64,000 bases of DNA from UBA2199 sp964628035 (GCA_964628035.1 CAZVPI010000003.1:1-64000); one strand, 5' to 3'; shown: positions 25,398 to 34,215, counted from the stretch's first letter. The notes: generated from the letters alone by a model not told the origin. Program-made: numbers and translations.

Positions 25398-25426
25398 GTT
25401 ATACCCCAGAAGCGGGCCTCGAGCAA
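25398..25426 (-). promoter_or_regulatory. Leaderless promoter of MoaE-like gene
   Basis: On the minus strand TTGCTC (25426-25421), a 17-bp spacer, TATAAC (25403-25398), then six bases and the ATG at 25391. Confidence 0.6.
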
Positions 25427-25439
25427 GAGGCCAAGATCT

Positions 25440-25625
25440 GAAGCGAGTTCTTCGCTCCCTTGATAGGGTCGGTGCCAGCAAGAAATGAACAAACTCTCAC
25501 GATGAGGCTTGGCGCTTGGGATTCGCTGTTTTCCCCGGCCGTGCGCCGTCCGCCATAGGCCGTCCGCCACGTGCTGCCGCTTCCCTTTCACTTTTCACTC
25601 TCCTTGCCTGGCTAACGTCTAAGGT
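25440..25625. repeat. Intergenic word-repeat region (CCGTCCGCC, TTTCACTTTTCAC, TAACGTCTAAGG)
   Basis: The spacer between the MoaE-like gene and the next minus-strand gene holds GTGCGCCGTCCGCC and GGCCGTCCGCCACG words, then CCCTTTCACTTTTCACTC, then GCTAACGTCTAAGG. The last of these provides the stop codon (TAG at 25614-25612 on the minus strand) of the neighbouring gene. Confidence 0.5.
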
Positions 25626-26616
25626 CCAGCGTCTTCTTCTGTTTTTCCAGTCTGCCGCGCCCCAGCCGCACCAGGTTGACGACCAGGTCATAGCCGATCA
25701 CCAATGCCACCACCAGCAGCGTGACGACCAGCGATCCGCCCCCCCACCCCTGGAGCTTCTCCGGCAGGCTCAGGATGAAGAGATCGGCATGCGGCCGTCC
25801 CAGCACCAGGCCGATCAGCGCCAGAGCGGCCGCGTCCGCGGACGCGTCGACCCACCAGGCGGCGCGTCGCGGCAAGGCGAACAGCTTGATGAGCGAGACG
25901 ATCGTTGCCGAGGCGAGCCCGATGATGACGGCCAGCGTCAGCAGCGCCCCGGGCTCCGATTGAAGGCAAGGCCGGAACGGGCCGGAGTTACGCTTCACGA
26001 GGAACAGCGATTGGTACTTGAGAAAAAGCGAGACGGCGCCGGCGGTCAGGGCGAGCAGGATCGCCGACCAGGCCGCCATCCCGATCTTGGCGCCCAGCGT
26101 CTTCATCGCCGGGGCCTTCACCTCGTCCAGGTTGAAGGCGAACTTCGGCCAGGGGAGACGGATCTCCCTGCCGCTGCGGGTGATGATGAACAGCACCAGG
26201 GCCACCAGGCCGAAGTCGGCCAGGAAAGCCATCGGCAGGTACAGGATCGCCTCGACCAGGTTCATGCGCGGCACGTACATGAAGGGGAAGAAGACGGAGA
26301 CGCTCCGTTTGAGGACGGCGGTCAAGGCGATGAGCGCAAGATGGATGAGGAAAACAAGCGACGTGTAGCGAAACAGGTGACGACGAAAGGCCGGGGCGAT
26401 GATCGGCTTGCTCTCCAGGAACCTTTCGGCCGCCTGTTGCGGCCGGCCGAAGGCGGCGACAGCCTCGTCGAGGGCCGCTTCGGTCACGGGCTCCCCCTTG
26501 TCGGCGGCCTTCTCCATTACGTGGCTGCGGATCTCGTCCAGGATCTCCTTGCGCTCGGCGGCATCGGGAAGAAAATGGCCGATCTCCTCCAGGTACTTTT
26601 CCAGATTCCTATGCAT
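25612..26616 (-). CDS. Membrane protein with N-terminal HAAS/permease-prefix domain
   Basis: A 334-residue protein. Residues 1-75 form a helical HAAS-type domain (LEKYLEEIGHFLPDAAER, then EILDEIRSHV) typical of proteins encoded next to PadR regulators. The rest contains about eight transmembrane helices in pairs (about 80-130, 140-160, 185-210, 235-265, 275-330). Proteins with this plan are predicted to couple to the PadR-type repressor in envelope-stress or permease control; the function is otherwise unknown. The ATG at 26616 overlaps the end of the padR-like gene by eight bases, so translation is coupled. The final residues (LDLRR then TAG) run into a GACGTTAG repeat word. Confidence 0.8.
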   Translation of the reverse strand: MHRNLEKYLEEIGHFLPDAAERKEILDEIRSHVMEKAADKGEPVTEAALDEAVAAFGRPQQAAERFLESKPIIAPAFRRHLFRYTSLVFLIHLALIALTAVLKRSVSVFFPFMYVPRMNLVEAILYLPMAFLADFGLVALVLFIITRSGREIRLPWPKFAFNLDEVKAPAMKTLGAKIGMAAWSAILLALTAGAVSLFLKYQSLFLVKRNSGPFRPCLQSEPGALLTLAVIIGLASATIVSLIKLFALPRRAAWWVDASADAAALALIGLVLGRPHADLFILSLPEKLQGWGGGSLVVTLLVVALVIGYDLVVNLVRLGRGRLEKQKKTLDLRR

Positions 26617-26947
26617 GGCGGTTCTCCTTGATGGTCTTTTTGATGATCTCGTCCTGCCGCTCCCATATCCCCAGGAGCTCCCGGCGCATCTCGCGGCCCG
26701 CCTGGGTGACGGCGTAGAACTTGCGCGGCCTCTCCTCGCTGACATCCCACTTGCCCTCGATCAGGCCCCGTTTCTCCAGCCGCCTGAGCAGGGGATAGAG
26801 GGTGTTCTCCTCGACTTCGTAGCCCAGGTCGCGGAAGGCGCGCACCATGGCGTAGCCGTAGGCCTCCTTCTCCAGAACCACCAGGACCAGGAGCTGCAGG
26901 AAGCCGCGCTTCATCTCGGTCTCGATGCCTGCCAGCTCATTGTCCAT
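26609..26947 (-). CDS. PadR family transcriptional regulator
   Basis: A 112-residue winged-helix regulator. The N-terminal PadR domain reads EMKRGFLQLLVLVVLEKEAY (residues about 9-28), the wing is ENTLYPLLRRLEKRGLIEG and the C-terminal helix GREMRRELLGIWERQDEI mediates dimerisation. PadR proteins usually repress their own operon and that of a linked membrane gene. The start at 26947 follows GGAGG by five bases. The promoter upstream has a perfect TTGACA and an inverted-repeat pair CATACTGT/ACAGTATG around it, a plausible operator. First gene of a two-gene operon with the HAAS-domain membrane protein. Confidence 0.88.
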   Translation of the reverse strand: MDNELAGIETEMKRGFLQLLVLVVLEKEAYGYAMVRAFRDLGYEVEENTLYPLLRRLEKRGLIEGKWDVSEERPRKFYAVTQAGREMRRELLGIWERQDEIIKKTIKENRHA

Positions 26948-26974
26948 GTTGCCTCCAAAAGCCCCGGCCATATT

Positions 26975-27037
26975 CATACTGTTTAATGTCAATTAGAAGC
27001 ATATCATAATAATATTATATAACGCACAGTATGTCAA
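26975..27037 (-). promoter_or_regulatory. padR operon promoter and putative operator
   Basis: On the minus strand TTGACA (27037-27032), a 17-bp spacer and TATTAT (27014-27009) in an AT-rich stretch that contrasts sharply with the GC-rich genome. An 8-bp inverted repeat, ACAGTATG at 27026-27033 and CATACTGT at 26975-26982, flanks the core promoter and the predicted transcription start. PadR proteins bind such palindromes, so autoregulation is likely. Confidence 0.6.
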
Positions 27038-27057
27038 CTAATTTTAAAAAATCTGCA

Positions 27058-27178
27058 GGGAAGAGAGAGGGAAGTCTGGTGGAAAGGCAGAGGGAAGACA
27101 GGGTGGGAAAGAGGTACTGATAGGGCTTCTCCCACTCTCTCTCTTCCCTCTGGTTTCTCTTACTCTTCCCTGCCGTTT
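27058..27178. repeat. Intergenic word-repeat palindrome (GGGAAGAGAG type)
   Basis: The left arm has GGGAAGAGAGAGGGAAG, GGAAAGGCAGAGGGAAG and GGGTGGGAAAGAGG (27058-27113). The right arm has CTCCCACTCTCTCTCTTCCC and TCTTACTCTTCCCTGCC (about 27128-27178). The same words recur at 44268-44396. Confidence 0.65.
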
Positions 27179-27207
27179 GCGCTGTCGCCGGCCAAGTTTA
27201 TTTTCTT

Positions 27208-30021
27208 CTATCTGCCGGCTTTCTTGGCCTTGTACAGCAGCTCGTCGGCTTGCGCCAATAAGGTCGCCGCCGGGGCGCTGTTGGCCGCGGGCACGCGGAC
27301 GGCGCCGCAGGCGGCGGTGACCGTGACCGCGGCATCGCCCTCGCCGACGCGGCAGGCCAGCGCCGAGATGCGGCGCTCGACCGCGCGCAGCGCCTCCTCG
27401 TCGGCCCCGGGCAGCACCACCAGGAACTCGTCGCCGCCCAGCCGGCCCAGGACGTCGCCCTGGCGCAGGCAGTCCTGGATCAGGGCGGCCATCTCCTTCA
27501 GCACCTGGTCGCCGGCGGCGTGGCCCAGGGTGTCGTTGACCTGCTTGAAGCGGTTGAGGTCGATCATGATCAGCCCCAGCTGGCGGTTGGCGCCGCGCTC
27601 TGGATGGAGCTGCCGCTCGAGGAAGGCCAGGGCGGCGCGGCGGTTAAAGAGCGAGGTCAGCGGGTCGTAGGTGGCCAGGTATTCCAGCTCGGCGGTGCGC
27701 TTGCCCACTTCCTTCTCCAGCTCGATGTTGCGCCGGCGCAGCAGCATGGTGCGCCAGCGCCAGGCGCCGGCCCCGGCGGCCAGAAGAGCGGCCAGCGCCG
27801 CCAGGCGGAACCACAGGGTCATCCAGAAAGGCGGATGCACCCGCAACGGCAGGGCGACGACGCTCCCGCGCACCCCCGACTCGTTCACCGGCTGCAGCAG
27901 CAGCTTCTGGTAGCCCGCCGGCAGGTTGGTGTAGCGCAGCTCGCGCAGGTCGGGCGTCCCCTGCTGCCAGTCCTGCTCCATGCTGTCCAGGCGGTAGCGG
28001 AACGAAGCGCGGTTGCGGTTGCGGAAGGAGAGGACGGCGACGCGGAAAACCAGGGTGCGCTCCCCCCAGGAAAGGTCGAGGAACTCGGGGAAATCCCGCG
28101 CGCCGCCGGGCAGGGCCACGCTCTCGACCGCCAGCTTCGGCGGCTCGGTGTTGGCCGCGCGCCGCGCCGGCGTGTACTGCGACAGGCCGCCGACGGTGCC
28201 GATCCAGATGTCGCCGCGGCGGTCGTTGAAGAAGCCGTTGGCGTTGGTCTCCAGGCTGGCCAGGCCGTCATCGGTGTTGAACTCGGTCAGCGAGAGATCG
28301 CGGGCGAAGCGGAAGACGCCGCGGGCCGTGTTCACCCAGACGTTGCCGCTCCAGTCCTCGTTGATGCTGAAGACGTGGGTGTCCGCCAATTCCAGCCCGC
28401 GGCCGGCGGCCAGCCAGTTGCCGTCCGGCTGCAGCACAGCCAGGCCGGCGTCGTTTCCGGTCCACAGGCGGCCGTCGCTGTCCTCCATGACGGCGGTGAT
28501 GCTGACGCTCGACTCCAGCGGGCAGGCCGAGCGCATGGGCAGGGGGGAGACCCGCTCGCCGTCGCAGAAGTAGAAGGTGCTCTTGGCCACGGCATAGACG
28601 CCGCCGGCGCGGCGGCGCGCCAGGCGGTGGACGGCCAGGAGCGGCTCGCCGGAGGCGGTCTCCTTCCAGCTGCGCCAGCGCCCTGCGGCGTCCCGCCTGG
28701 CCAGTCCGCCGCCGCTCCATTCGCCGCAGCCCCACAGGCCGCCCTCGCCGTCGAGCACGATGTCATAGGGGTTGGTGCGCGGGTAGGGGACGTCGGCGGG
28801 CAGGGGCTGCACGGCCCGCTCACCGGGCCGGCGGAAAAGCAGGGCCGTGTCGGTCAGAAACCACAGGATGCCGTCGCCGCTGCGCAGGATCTTCCAGACC
28901 AGGTCGTTGTCCAGCCCATGTCGCGAATCGACGATCTCGAGGACGCGGGGGCGGGGGCGGACCTGGTAGTGGGCGGCGCCCCTCATCGTGGCCAGCCAGA
29001 GCGAGTCGGGGGTGTCGCCCTGGACGATGCCGAAAACGCAGGAGCTGGGCAGGCCCTGCTTTTCGGTGTGGTTGATGACGGCCATGTTGCTCAGGCGGGC
29101 CAGGCCGCCGATGTCGGTCGCCACCCAGACGTTGCCCTCGCGGTCCTCGAACACGTCGTTGACCACGTTGGAGGGCAGGCCGTTCTCCATCCCCCAGTGC
29201 TCCAGTCGCGGCTCACCCTGGCGCTTGACGAAAAGGCCGTTGCCGCCGGTGGCGGCGTACAGGGCGCCGGAAGGCTGCAGGGAAAGACGGTAAACCGCGC
29301 GCGGCGCAGCCTCGGGAGACTCGGCATTTTCCCAGCCGTTGGCGCCTCGCAGCCAGAGGCCGGCCTTGTTCGTCCCCAGCCAGAGCCCCTCCGGCGTAGC
29401 GGCGAGGGCGCGCAGATCCCCTGTTTCCACCCCCCCGGGCATATCCACCGCCCTGGGCAACGCGTCGCCGGCGTAGCGCCACAGGCCGTTGTCGGCCGCC
29501 ACCAGGATCCCCTCGCGGTCGGGCAGGATGTCGTGGACCAGGGCGCCTGCGGCGCCCCCGGGGCCCAGCGGCAGGTAATGCCCGCTGTCCAGGACGACCA
29601 CGCCGTTGTCGGTGCCGATCCAGATGCGCTGGCGGCCGTCCTCGGCCAGGGCGCGGCAGCGGACGGCGCTGACCGCCGGGTCGCTGATCCTTTCCAGGCG
29701 GTGGCCGCACCAGCGCGAAAGGCCGCCGACGGTGGCGATCCACAGGGTGCCGTCGCGGGCCAGCAGGAACTCGTGGATGCGCGAGCTGTGCAGCCCGTCC
29801 TGGCGGCGGAACACCCTGAATTCCCTGCCGTTGAAGCGGGCCAGGCCGCCCCAGGTCCCGACCCAGAGGTAGCCCTCCCGGTCCTGGGCCAGCGCCGAGA
29901 CTTGGGACTGGGGGATGCCCTCCTTCAGGCCCAGCACCTCGAAGGGCAGCACCTGCGCCGGCAGGGGAGCGGCAAGGAGAAGCAGCATGGCGGCCAGGAC
30001 GGCATAAACGGCGTGTTTCAT
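27208..30021 (-). CDS. Propeller-sensor diguanylate cyclase (GGDEF)
   Basis: A 937-residue sensor. A signal peptide (residues 1-22) is followed by two seven-bladed two-component-regulator propellers (about 28-640; blades such as DREGYLWVGTWGGLARF and DRRGDIWIGTVGGLSQY), a Y_Y_Y beta domain (about 660-745), one transmembrane helix (about 750-772), a short coiled coil and a GGDEF domain (about 790-937). The active site GGDEF is intact (RLGGDEFLVVLPG), and an inhibitory I-site RxxD (RQGD) lies five residues upstream, so it should make c-di-GMP under product inhibition. The periplasmic propellers probably sense a polysaccharide or similar ligand. The gene is leaderless. Confidence 0.92.
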   Translation of the reverse strand: MKHAVYAVLAAMLLLLAAPLPAQVLPFEVLGLKEGIPQSQVSALAQDREGYLWVGTWGGLARFNGREFRVFRRQDGLHSSRIHEFLLARDGTLWIATVGGLSRWCGHRLERISDPAVSAVRCRALAEDGRQRIWIGTDNGVVVLDSGHYLPLGPGGAAGALVHDILPDREGILVAADNGLWRYAGDALPRAVDMPGGVETGDLRALAATPEGLWLGTNKAGLWLRGANGWENAESPEAAPRAVYRLSLQPSGALYAATGGNGLFVKRQGEPRLEHWGMENGLPSNVVNDVFEDREGNVWVATDIGGLARLSNMAVINHTEKQGLPSSCVFGIVQGDTPDSLWLATMRGAAHYQVRPRPRVLEIVDSRHGLDNDLVWKILRSGDGILWFLTDTALLFRRPGERAVQPLPADVPYPRTNPYDIVLDGEGGLWGCGEWSGGGLARRDAAGRWRSWKETASGEPLLAVHRLARRRAGGVYAVAKSTFYFCDGERVSPLPMRSACPLESSVSITAVMEDSDGRLWTGNDAGLAVLQPDGNWLAAGRGLELADTHVFSINEDWSGNVWVNTARGVFRFARDLSLTEFNTDDGLASLETNANGFFNDRRGDIWIGTVGGLSQYTPARRAANTEPPKLAVESVALPGGARDFPEFLDLSWGERTLVFRVAVLSFRNRNRASFRYRLDSMEQDWQQGTPDLRELRYTNLPAGYQKLLLQPVNESGVRGSVVALPLRVHPPFWMTLWFRLAALAALLAAGAGAWRWRTMLLRRRNIELEKEVGKRTAELEYLATYDPLTSLFNRRAALAFLERQLHPERGANRQLGLIMIDLNRFKQVNDTLGHAAGDQVLKEMAALIQDCLRQGDVLGRLGGDEFLVVLPGADEEALRAVERRISALACRVGEGDAAVTVTAACGAVRVPAANSAPAATLLAQADELLYKAKKAGR

Positions 30022-30027
30022 GGACGC

Positions 30028-30056
30028 ACTATATAACGCCGGCGCATTATTTTCAA
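30028..30056 (-). promoter_or_regulatory. Leaderless promoter of propeller-GGDEF gene
   Basis: On the minus strand TTGAAA (30056-30051), a 17-bp spacer, TATAGT (30033-30028), then six bases (GCGTCC) and the ATG at 30021. Confidence 0.7.
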
Positions 30057-30385
30057 AGCCGGTGTGAAAAAAGTGGCAGCGATAGTGATCGTGGCGGGAG
30101 CGGCCTAAGGCGAGCTTTCGTGATGCGTGAGAAGCGATGAGTGATGAGAAAGGGCAAGGAGCGAACCAACCTGGTGATAGTAATTAAGTGATGGTTGATT
30201 GGAACAGTATTGGCTGAACTGCAGCGAGACCTGTCGCTAACGTCTATTATCTAACGTTTACTTTAAAAACCTTTTCTCCATTTTTTTCGTATTGTTTCTG
30301 CTCGATGGCCGACATGGCTGTTTTTTTTTTACTACTATGCGTGAAATGCGCCGCTGCTGGCGCGCAAGGAATTCGAGGGCTGATC
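30057..30385. other. Non-coding divergent spacer with repeat words
   Basis: About 330 bp between the divergent propeller-GGDEF and DUF5916 genes. I see GTGATGCGTGAGAAGCGATG and AGTGATGAGAAAGG words around 30120-30155, and CTAACGTCTATTATCTAACG at 30238-30257. The first stretch of plus-strand open frame (from 30305) is AT-rich with a T9 run and does not look like coding sequence. No other feature seen. Confidence 0.4.
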
Positions 30386-32575
30386 ATGTCCCGATGCTGG
30401 AATCGTGTCCTGTTTTCCTCTTTCCTGCTCGTCCCGTCCCTGCTGGCCGGCGCCGTCGAAGTACGGGCCGTGCGCGTCGAGCGCGGCCCGGTTGTCGACG
30501 GCCGCCTGGATGACTCCGCCTGGCAGGCCGCCGTCCCCTTTTCCGCCTTCCGCATGGCCGATCCCCTGCCCGGCAACGAGCCGAGCGAATGGACCGAGCT
30601 GCGCGTCGTCTATGACGAGGACGCCCTCTACATCGGCGTCCGCTGCCGCGACGGCGAGCCCGGCCTCATCGCCGCCCATTCCATGGCCCATGACGGCAGC
30701 GGCGGCAGCGAGGGGCACGGCTGGGGAGGCAGCGGCGGCAACGGCGACAACGACGACGTCGTGCGCGTGCTGCTCGACCCCTTTCGCGACCGGCGCACCG
30801 CCTATTTCTTTTCGGTCAACCCGCGCGGCGCCCGCTCCGAGGGGCTGGCCTCGGGCGGGGGGGGCAGCCTCAACTGGGACGGCATCTGGGACGCCGCCGC
30901 CGGCATCGACGAGGAGGGCTGGAGCGCCGAGATGCGCATCCCCTTCAAGACGCTCTCCTTCCGCCCCGACCTGGCCGCCTGGGGGATCAACGTCGAGCGC
31001 TTCATCGCCAGGCGCCAGGAGACGGCGCGCCTGGCGGGCGTCGCCCGCGACAGCAATTTCTACAATCCCATGGACGGGGCCGACCTCGGCGGCATCGCCG
31101 GCGTGCGCCAGGGCCGGGGCATCACCCTCCGCCCCTACGGGCTGACGAGCGTCCAGGACCGGCACGACGGCGCCGGCGCGCGCTGGCAGCTGGACGGCGG
31201 CCTCGACCTGTACAAGAACTTCACCCCCAACCTGGTCGGCGCCGTCAGCGTCAACATGGACTTCGCCGAGACCGAGGCCGACGAGCGGCGCATCAACCTG
31301 ACCCGCTTCCCCCTCTATTTCCCCGAGAAGCGCATGTTCTTCCTGGAAGGGTCGGAGACGTTCGCCTTCAGCTCCAGCGTCAGCTTCCAGCCGTTTTTCA
31401 GCCGCAAGGTCGGCCTGCTGCGGGGCGAGCCGGTGCCGATCCTGTTCGGCGGCAAGGTCTTCGGCAAGATCGGCCGCACCAACCTGGCCTTTCTCGACGT
31501 GCAGACCGGCCGCCACGAAGGCCTGCCCGGACGCAACCTGCTGGCCCTGCGCGTCACCCAGGACGTGCTCAGCGAAAGCAAGCTGGGCATGATCTTCACC
31601 AACGGCAGCCCCGACGGCGGCCGCAACGTGCTGGCCGGCGCCGACTTCCGCTTCGCCACCTCGCGCTTCCTCGGCGACAAGAACCTCAACCTGGCGGCCT
31701 GGGCGGCCTACAACTGGAACGAGCAGGAAGAGGGCAGCCACGCCGGCTTCGGCTTCCGCGCCAACTATCCCAACGACCTGTGGGACGTCCAGAGCACCTA
31801 CGCCTATTACGGCGAGGCGCTCGACCCCGGGCTGGGCTTCATGATGCGCCGCGGCATCCAGACCGCTTACCTGAGGGTCGGCTTCCAGCCGCGGCCGCGG
31901 GACGGCTTTTTCGGCTCCCTGGTGCGCCAGTTCTTTTTCAACGCCAGCGGCGACTTCTACTGGGACCTGAAAGGCAACCTGGAGACGAGCCAGGTGGAGT
32001 TTTCGCCGCTGGGCTTCCGCAGCCAGAGCGGGGCGTCCCTGGGCTTCGAGGTGAAGGTCAACCATGACGTGCTGCCCTTCGATTTCGAGGTAACCGAAGG
32101 GGTGGTGCTTCCCGCCGGCGCCTATGATTTCACCGGCTTCAGCCTCGACTTCGACTCGGCCGCGCACCGGGCGCTGGTGCTCGACGCCGGCATCGAGTTC
32201 GGCCAGTTCTACTCGGGCGACTATGTGGACCTGAGCGTCGGCCTGACCTTCAAGCACCTGGGCTACATCAACCTGGGGCTGGACGCCAACTGGGTGCGCG
32301 GCCGCCTGCCGCAGGGACGCTTCAGCGAGAACGTCTACCAGCTCAAGGCCGACCTCTTCCTCTCCCCCGACCTGGGCCTCATGAACTACGTGCAGTACGA
32401 CACCGTCTCCAGGCTGCTGGGCTGGAACGCCCGCCTGACATGGCGCCTGTCGCCGGGCAACGAGGTCGCCCTCATCTACAACAAGGGCTGGGAGCGGCGC
32501 TGGGACCCCAAGGCCCGCTTCTTTCCGGCCGAGGAAAGGGGAGTATTGAAGCTATCGCTTTCTATCAGACCATGA
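30386..32575 (+). CDS. DUF5916-type outer-membrane protein with CBM9-like domain
   Basis: A 729-residue exported protein. After a signal peptide (about residues 1-23) comes a carbohydrate-binding family 9-like beta sandwich (about 28-215), recognisable from DGRLDDSAWQAA and EDALYIGVRCRDGEP. A large C-terminal domain (about 235-729) is rich in alternating beta strands and ends in aromatic-terminated strands (final residues KLSLSIRP), as expected for an outer-membrane barrel. DUF5916 proteins occur with surface glycan-handling systems; the activity is unknown. A GAGGG ribosome-binding site precedes the ATG at 30386, which I prefer to the in-frame ATG at 30305. Confidence 0.8.
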   Translation: MSRCWNRVLFSSFLLVPSLLAGAVEVRAVRVERGPVVDGRLDDSAWQAAVPFSAFRMADPLPGNEPSEWTELRVVYDEDALYIGVRCRDGEPGLIAAHSMAHDGSGGSEGHGWGGSGGNGDNDDVVRVLLDPFRDRRTAYFFSVNPRGARSEGLASGGGGSLNWDGIWDAAAGIDEEGWSAEMRIPFKTLSFRPDLAAWGINVERFIARRQETARLAGVARDSNFYNPMDGADLGGIAGVRQGRGITLRPYGLTSVQDRHDGAGARWQLDGGLDLYKNFTPNLVGAVSVNMDFAETEADERRINLTRFPLYFPEKRMFFLEGSETFAFSSSVSFQPFFSRKVGLLRGEPVPILFGGKVFGKIGRTNLAFLDVQTGRHEGLPGRNLLALRVTQDVLSESKLGMIFTNGSPDGGRNVLAGADFRFATSRFLGDKNLNLAAWAAYNWNEQEEGSHAGFGFRANYPNDLWDVQSTYAYYGEALDPGLGFMMRRGIQTAYLRVGFQPRPRDGFFGSLVRQFFFNASGDFYWDLKGNLETSQVEFSPLGFRSQSGASLGFEVKVNHDVLPFDFEVTEGVVLPAGAYDFTGFSLDFDSAAHRALVLDAGIEFGQFYSGDYVDLSVGLTFKHLGYINLGLDANWVRGRLPQGRFSENVYQLKADLFLSPDLGLMNYVQYDTVSRLLGWNARLTWRLSPGNEVALIYNKGWERRWDPKARFFPAEERGVLKLSLSIRP

Positions 32576-32588
32576 ATAGCAGCGCCTC

Positions 32589-32715
32589 GAGACGTCAGAC
32601 GTTAGACGTTAGTAGTCAGCAAGAAAAATCATCGGGAAAGGCAATTGGCTCAGTTTATACTCGAGTCGATCGCTCTGTGCCTTGCTAACGTCTGACGTCT
32701 AACGTCTAACGTCTC
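32589..32715. repeat. Intergenic word-repeat palindrome (GACGTTA type, best example)
   Basis: The left arm 32589-32623 is built from GAGACGTCAGACGTTAGACG followed by TTAGTAGTCAGCAAG. The right arm 32681-32715 is built from CTTGCTAACGTCTGACGTCT followed by AACGTCTAACGTCTC. The arms are near-perfect reverse complements over about 35 bases, separated by 57 bp. It lies between the convergent DUF5916 gene and the minus-strand gene ending at 32715. Confidence 0.85.
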
Positions 32716-33455
32716 TATTCCGTTCTGAGCTCTATTACTACCGGCACCTGGATCTTTCCCCCGTCGGGTCCCGTGCGCACGAGTACCGTTTCCAGGCGCC
32801 GCTTCCTCGTTTCCGCCGCCTGGGCGCTGATCCTCTTTTCGGCCTGCTTCTTCGCCAGGTGCTTGGCCAGGGCCAGGGCCATGCCCAGCACCGGGATCGA
32901 CTGGCCCCTGGTCTGCGGGCGGAACGAGGAGCCGGCCAGGGGGTCGGCGGGCGGGGATTCCGCCCCGGTCGTCAGCTTGACCAGCTCCTCCATCCGTTTC
33001 TTGCGGAAGCCGATGAGCCGGCCCGAATGGTACATCTCCAGGCTGAAGTCGCCGGAGAGGGCGGTGGCGGGCTTCTCCGCCTCGGCCCGTCCCGCCACCG
33101 TCACCTGCAGGCGGAGGAATTTCCTCTGCGCTTCCCCGTCGGCCAGGGCCTCGAGAAGGAAGAGGAGCGACTGGCTGGAGACGAAGAGCCCGGGACGGGT
33201 GAAGCGCAGGGTGTTCTCCCCGGCAAGCAGCTGGCCGGCGGCCAGCACCTCGCCGCGCTCGCTCAGTTTGAAGGCGGCCCGGCCGCGGCCGGTCACCTTC
33301 AGCGCCAGGGTGTCGGAGGCCAGCAGGCCGGGATCGGCCAGCAGGGTGTCGGCGTCCAGGACGACGTCCTGGATGGGCGGCAGGGGAACTTCGCCCGCGG
33401 CCCCGACCGCGAGACAGCAGGGCAGGAGCAGCAGGGTCGGGAGCAACCTAGCCAT
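32715..33455 (-). CDS. Exported protein of unknown function
   Basis: A 246-residue protein with a signal peptide (residues 1-20) and no recognised domain. Residues 25-120 look like a beta-sandwich (KVTGRGRAAFKLSERGEVLA, then NTLRFTRPGLFVSSQSLLFL). Residues 135-190 contain SLEMYHSGRLIGFRKKRMEE, and the C-terminal part is rich in Lys, Arg and Ala. The gene overlaps the TonB-like gene upstream by eight bases, so the two products probably act together in the periplasm. No further assignment can be supported. Confidence 0.6.
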   Translation of the reverse strand: MARLLPTLLLLPCCLAVGAAGEVPLPPIQDVVLDADTLLADPGLLASDTLALKVTGRGRAAFKLSERGEVLAAGQLLAGENTLRFTRPGLFVSSQSLLFLLEALADGEAQRKFLRLQVTVAGRAEAEKPATALSGDFSLEMYHSGRLIGFRKKRMEELVKLTTGAESPPADPLAGSSFRPQTRGQSIPVLGMALALAKHLAKKQAEKRISAQAAETRKRRLETVLVRTGPDGGKIQVPVVIELRTE

Positions 33456-34215
33456 TGTAGCGGAAGACGAAGGTGAAGGTGAACGTCTCGCCCGCGACCT
33501 CGTCGGGGAGGGGCGGCAGGGGCAGGCTGGCCTCGACGGCGCGCAGCGCCGCCAGCGTCAGCGTCGCGGGCAGGTCGGAATCGTCGACGATCAGCGAACG
33601 CTTGCGGCCGCGCTTCTCGACCGTCAGCGTGACCTGCACCCGGCCGGCGAAGGCCAGGCGGGCCGATGCCGGGATGATCCAGTTGCGCTCGATGCGCGCG
33701 AGCGCCGCCTCGGTCCAGTTGGCGACGACCCGCTCGCGCGCGTCGAAGGAGAGGCGGAAAGAGTCCCCGCCGAGGGCGGCGGTTCCCGCGCCCGGCCTCA
33801 GGAGGCCCGGCTTCGGGAGCGCCGAGGATGGCGCGGCGGGCGCGAAGTGCAGCGCCCAGGGCTCGGGGCTTCTGCCGACAGGGGCCAGGCGGAACGAGCC
33901 TGGCGCGCGCCGGTCCAGGCGGAATGAGCTCGCGGTGGCGGCGGGGGGGCCGGCGCCATGGATTAGCCTGTCCCGCCCTTCGCCCGGGCTGGCTTCGCCG
34001 GGAACAGTCGCTCCGTCCCGGTTGCCGGGCGTTGGCGGCGGCTCTTCCTGGTACGGCTCCGCGTCCGGGACGAAGGGCAGGGGCGGCTCGGCCAGGCGGA
34101 CCACGATCAACCGCGGCGGCCCGGGATGGATGGTGACCGGGAATTCAGCCAGCAGGATGGCCAGCAGCAGCAGGGAGTGGAGCAGCAGGGAAAGGAGATA
34201 GCAGAGCTTTTTCAT
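33448..34215 (-). CDS. TonB-type C-terminal domain protein
   Basis: A 255-residue protein. It has an N-terminal signal anchor (KKLCYLLSLLLHSLLLLAIL), a proline-rich middle (about 40-90, with EPPLPFVPDAEP) and a C-terminal domain (about 165-255) resembling the TonB/TolA C-terminal fold, with IERNWIIPASARLAFAGR and VQVTLTVEKRGRKRSLIVDD. Such proteins span the periplasm and transmit energy to, or contact, outer-membrane proteins. No ExbB/ExbD genes are adjacent. The ATG at 34215 is chosen because the signal anchor starts there; the upstream open frame is repetitive non-coding sequence. The DUF5916 barrel gene lies downstream on the other strand. Confidence 0.7.
   Translation of the reverse strand: MKKLCYLLSLLLHSLLLLAILLAEFPVTIHPGPPRLIVVRLAEPPLPFVPDAEPYQEEPPPTPGNRDGATVPGEASPGEGRDRLIHGAGPPAATASSFRLDRRAPGSFRLAPVGRSPEPWALHFAPAAPSSALPKPGLLRPGAGTAALGGDSFRLSFDARERVVANWTEAALARIERNWIIPASARLAFAGRVQVTLTVEKRGRKRSLIVDDSDLPATLTLAALRAVEASLPLPPLPDEVAGETFTFTFVFRYNG

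Noticed and set aside
30305..30385. Earlier ATG for the DUF5916 protein.
   Set aside because: The added residues come from AT-rich spacer with a T9 run and precede a complete signal peptide that starts at ATG 30386.
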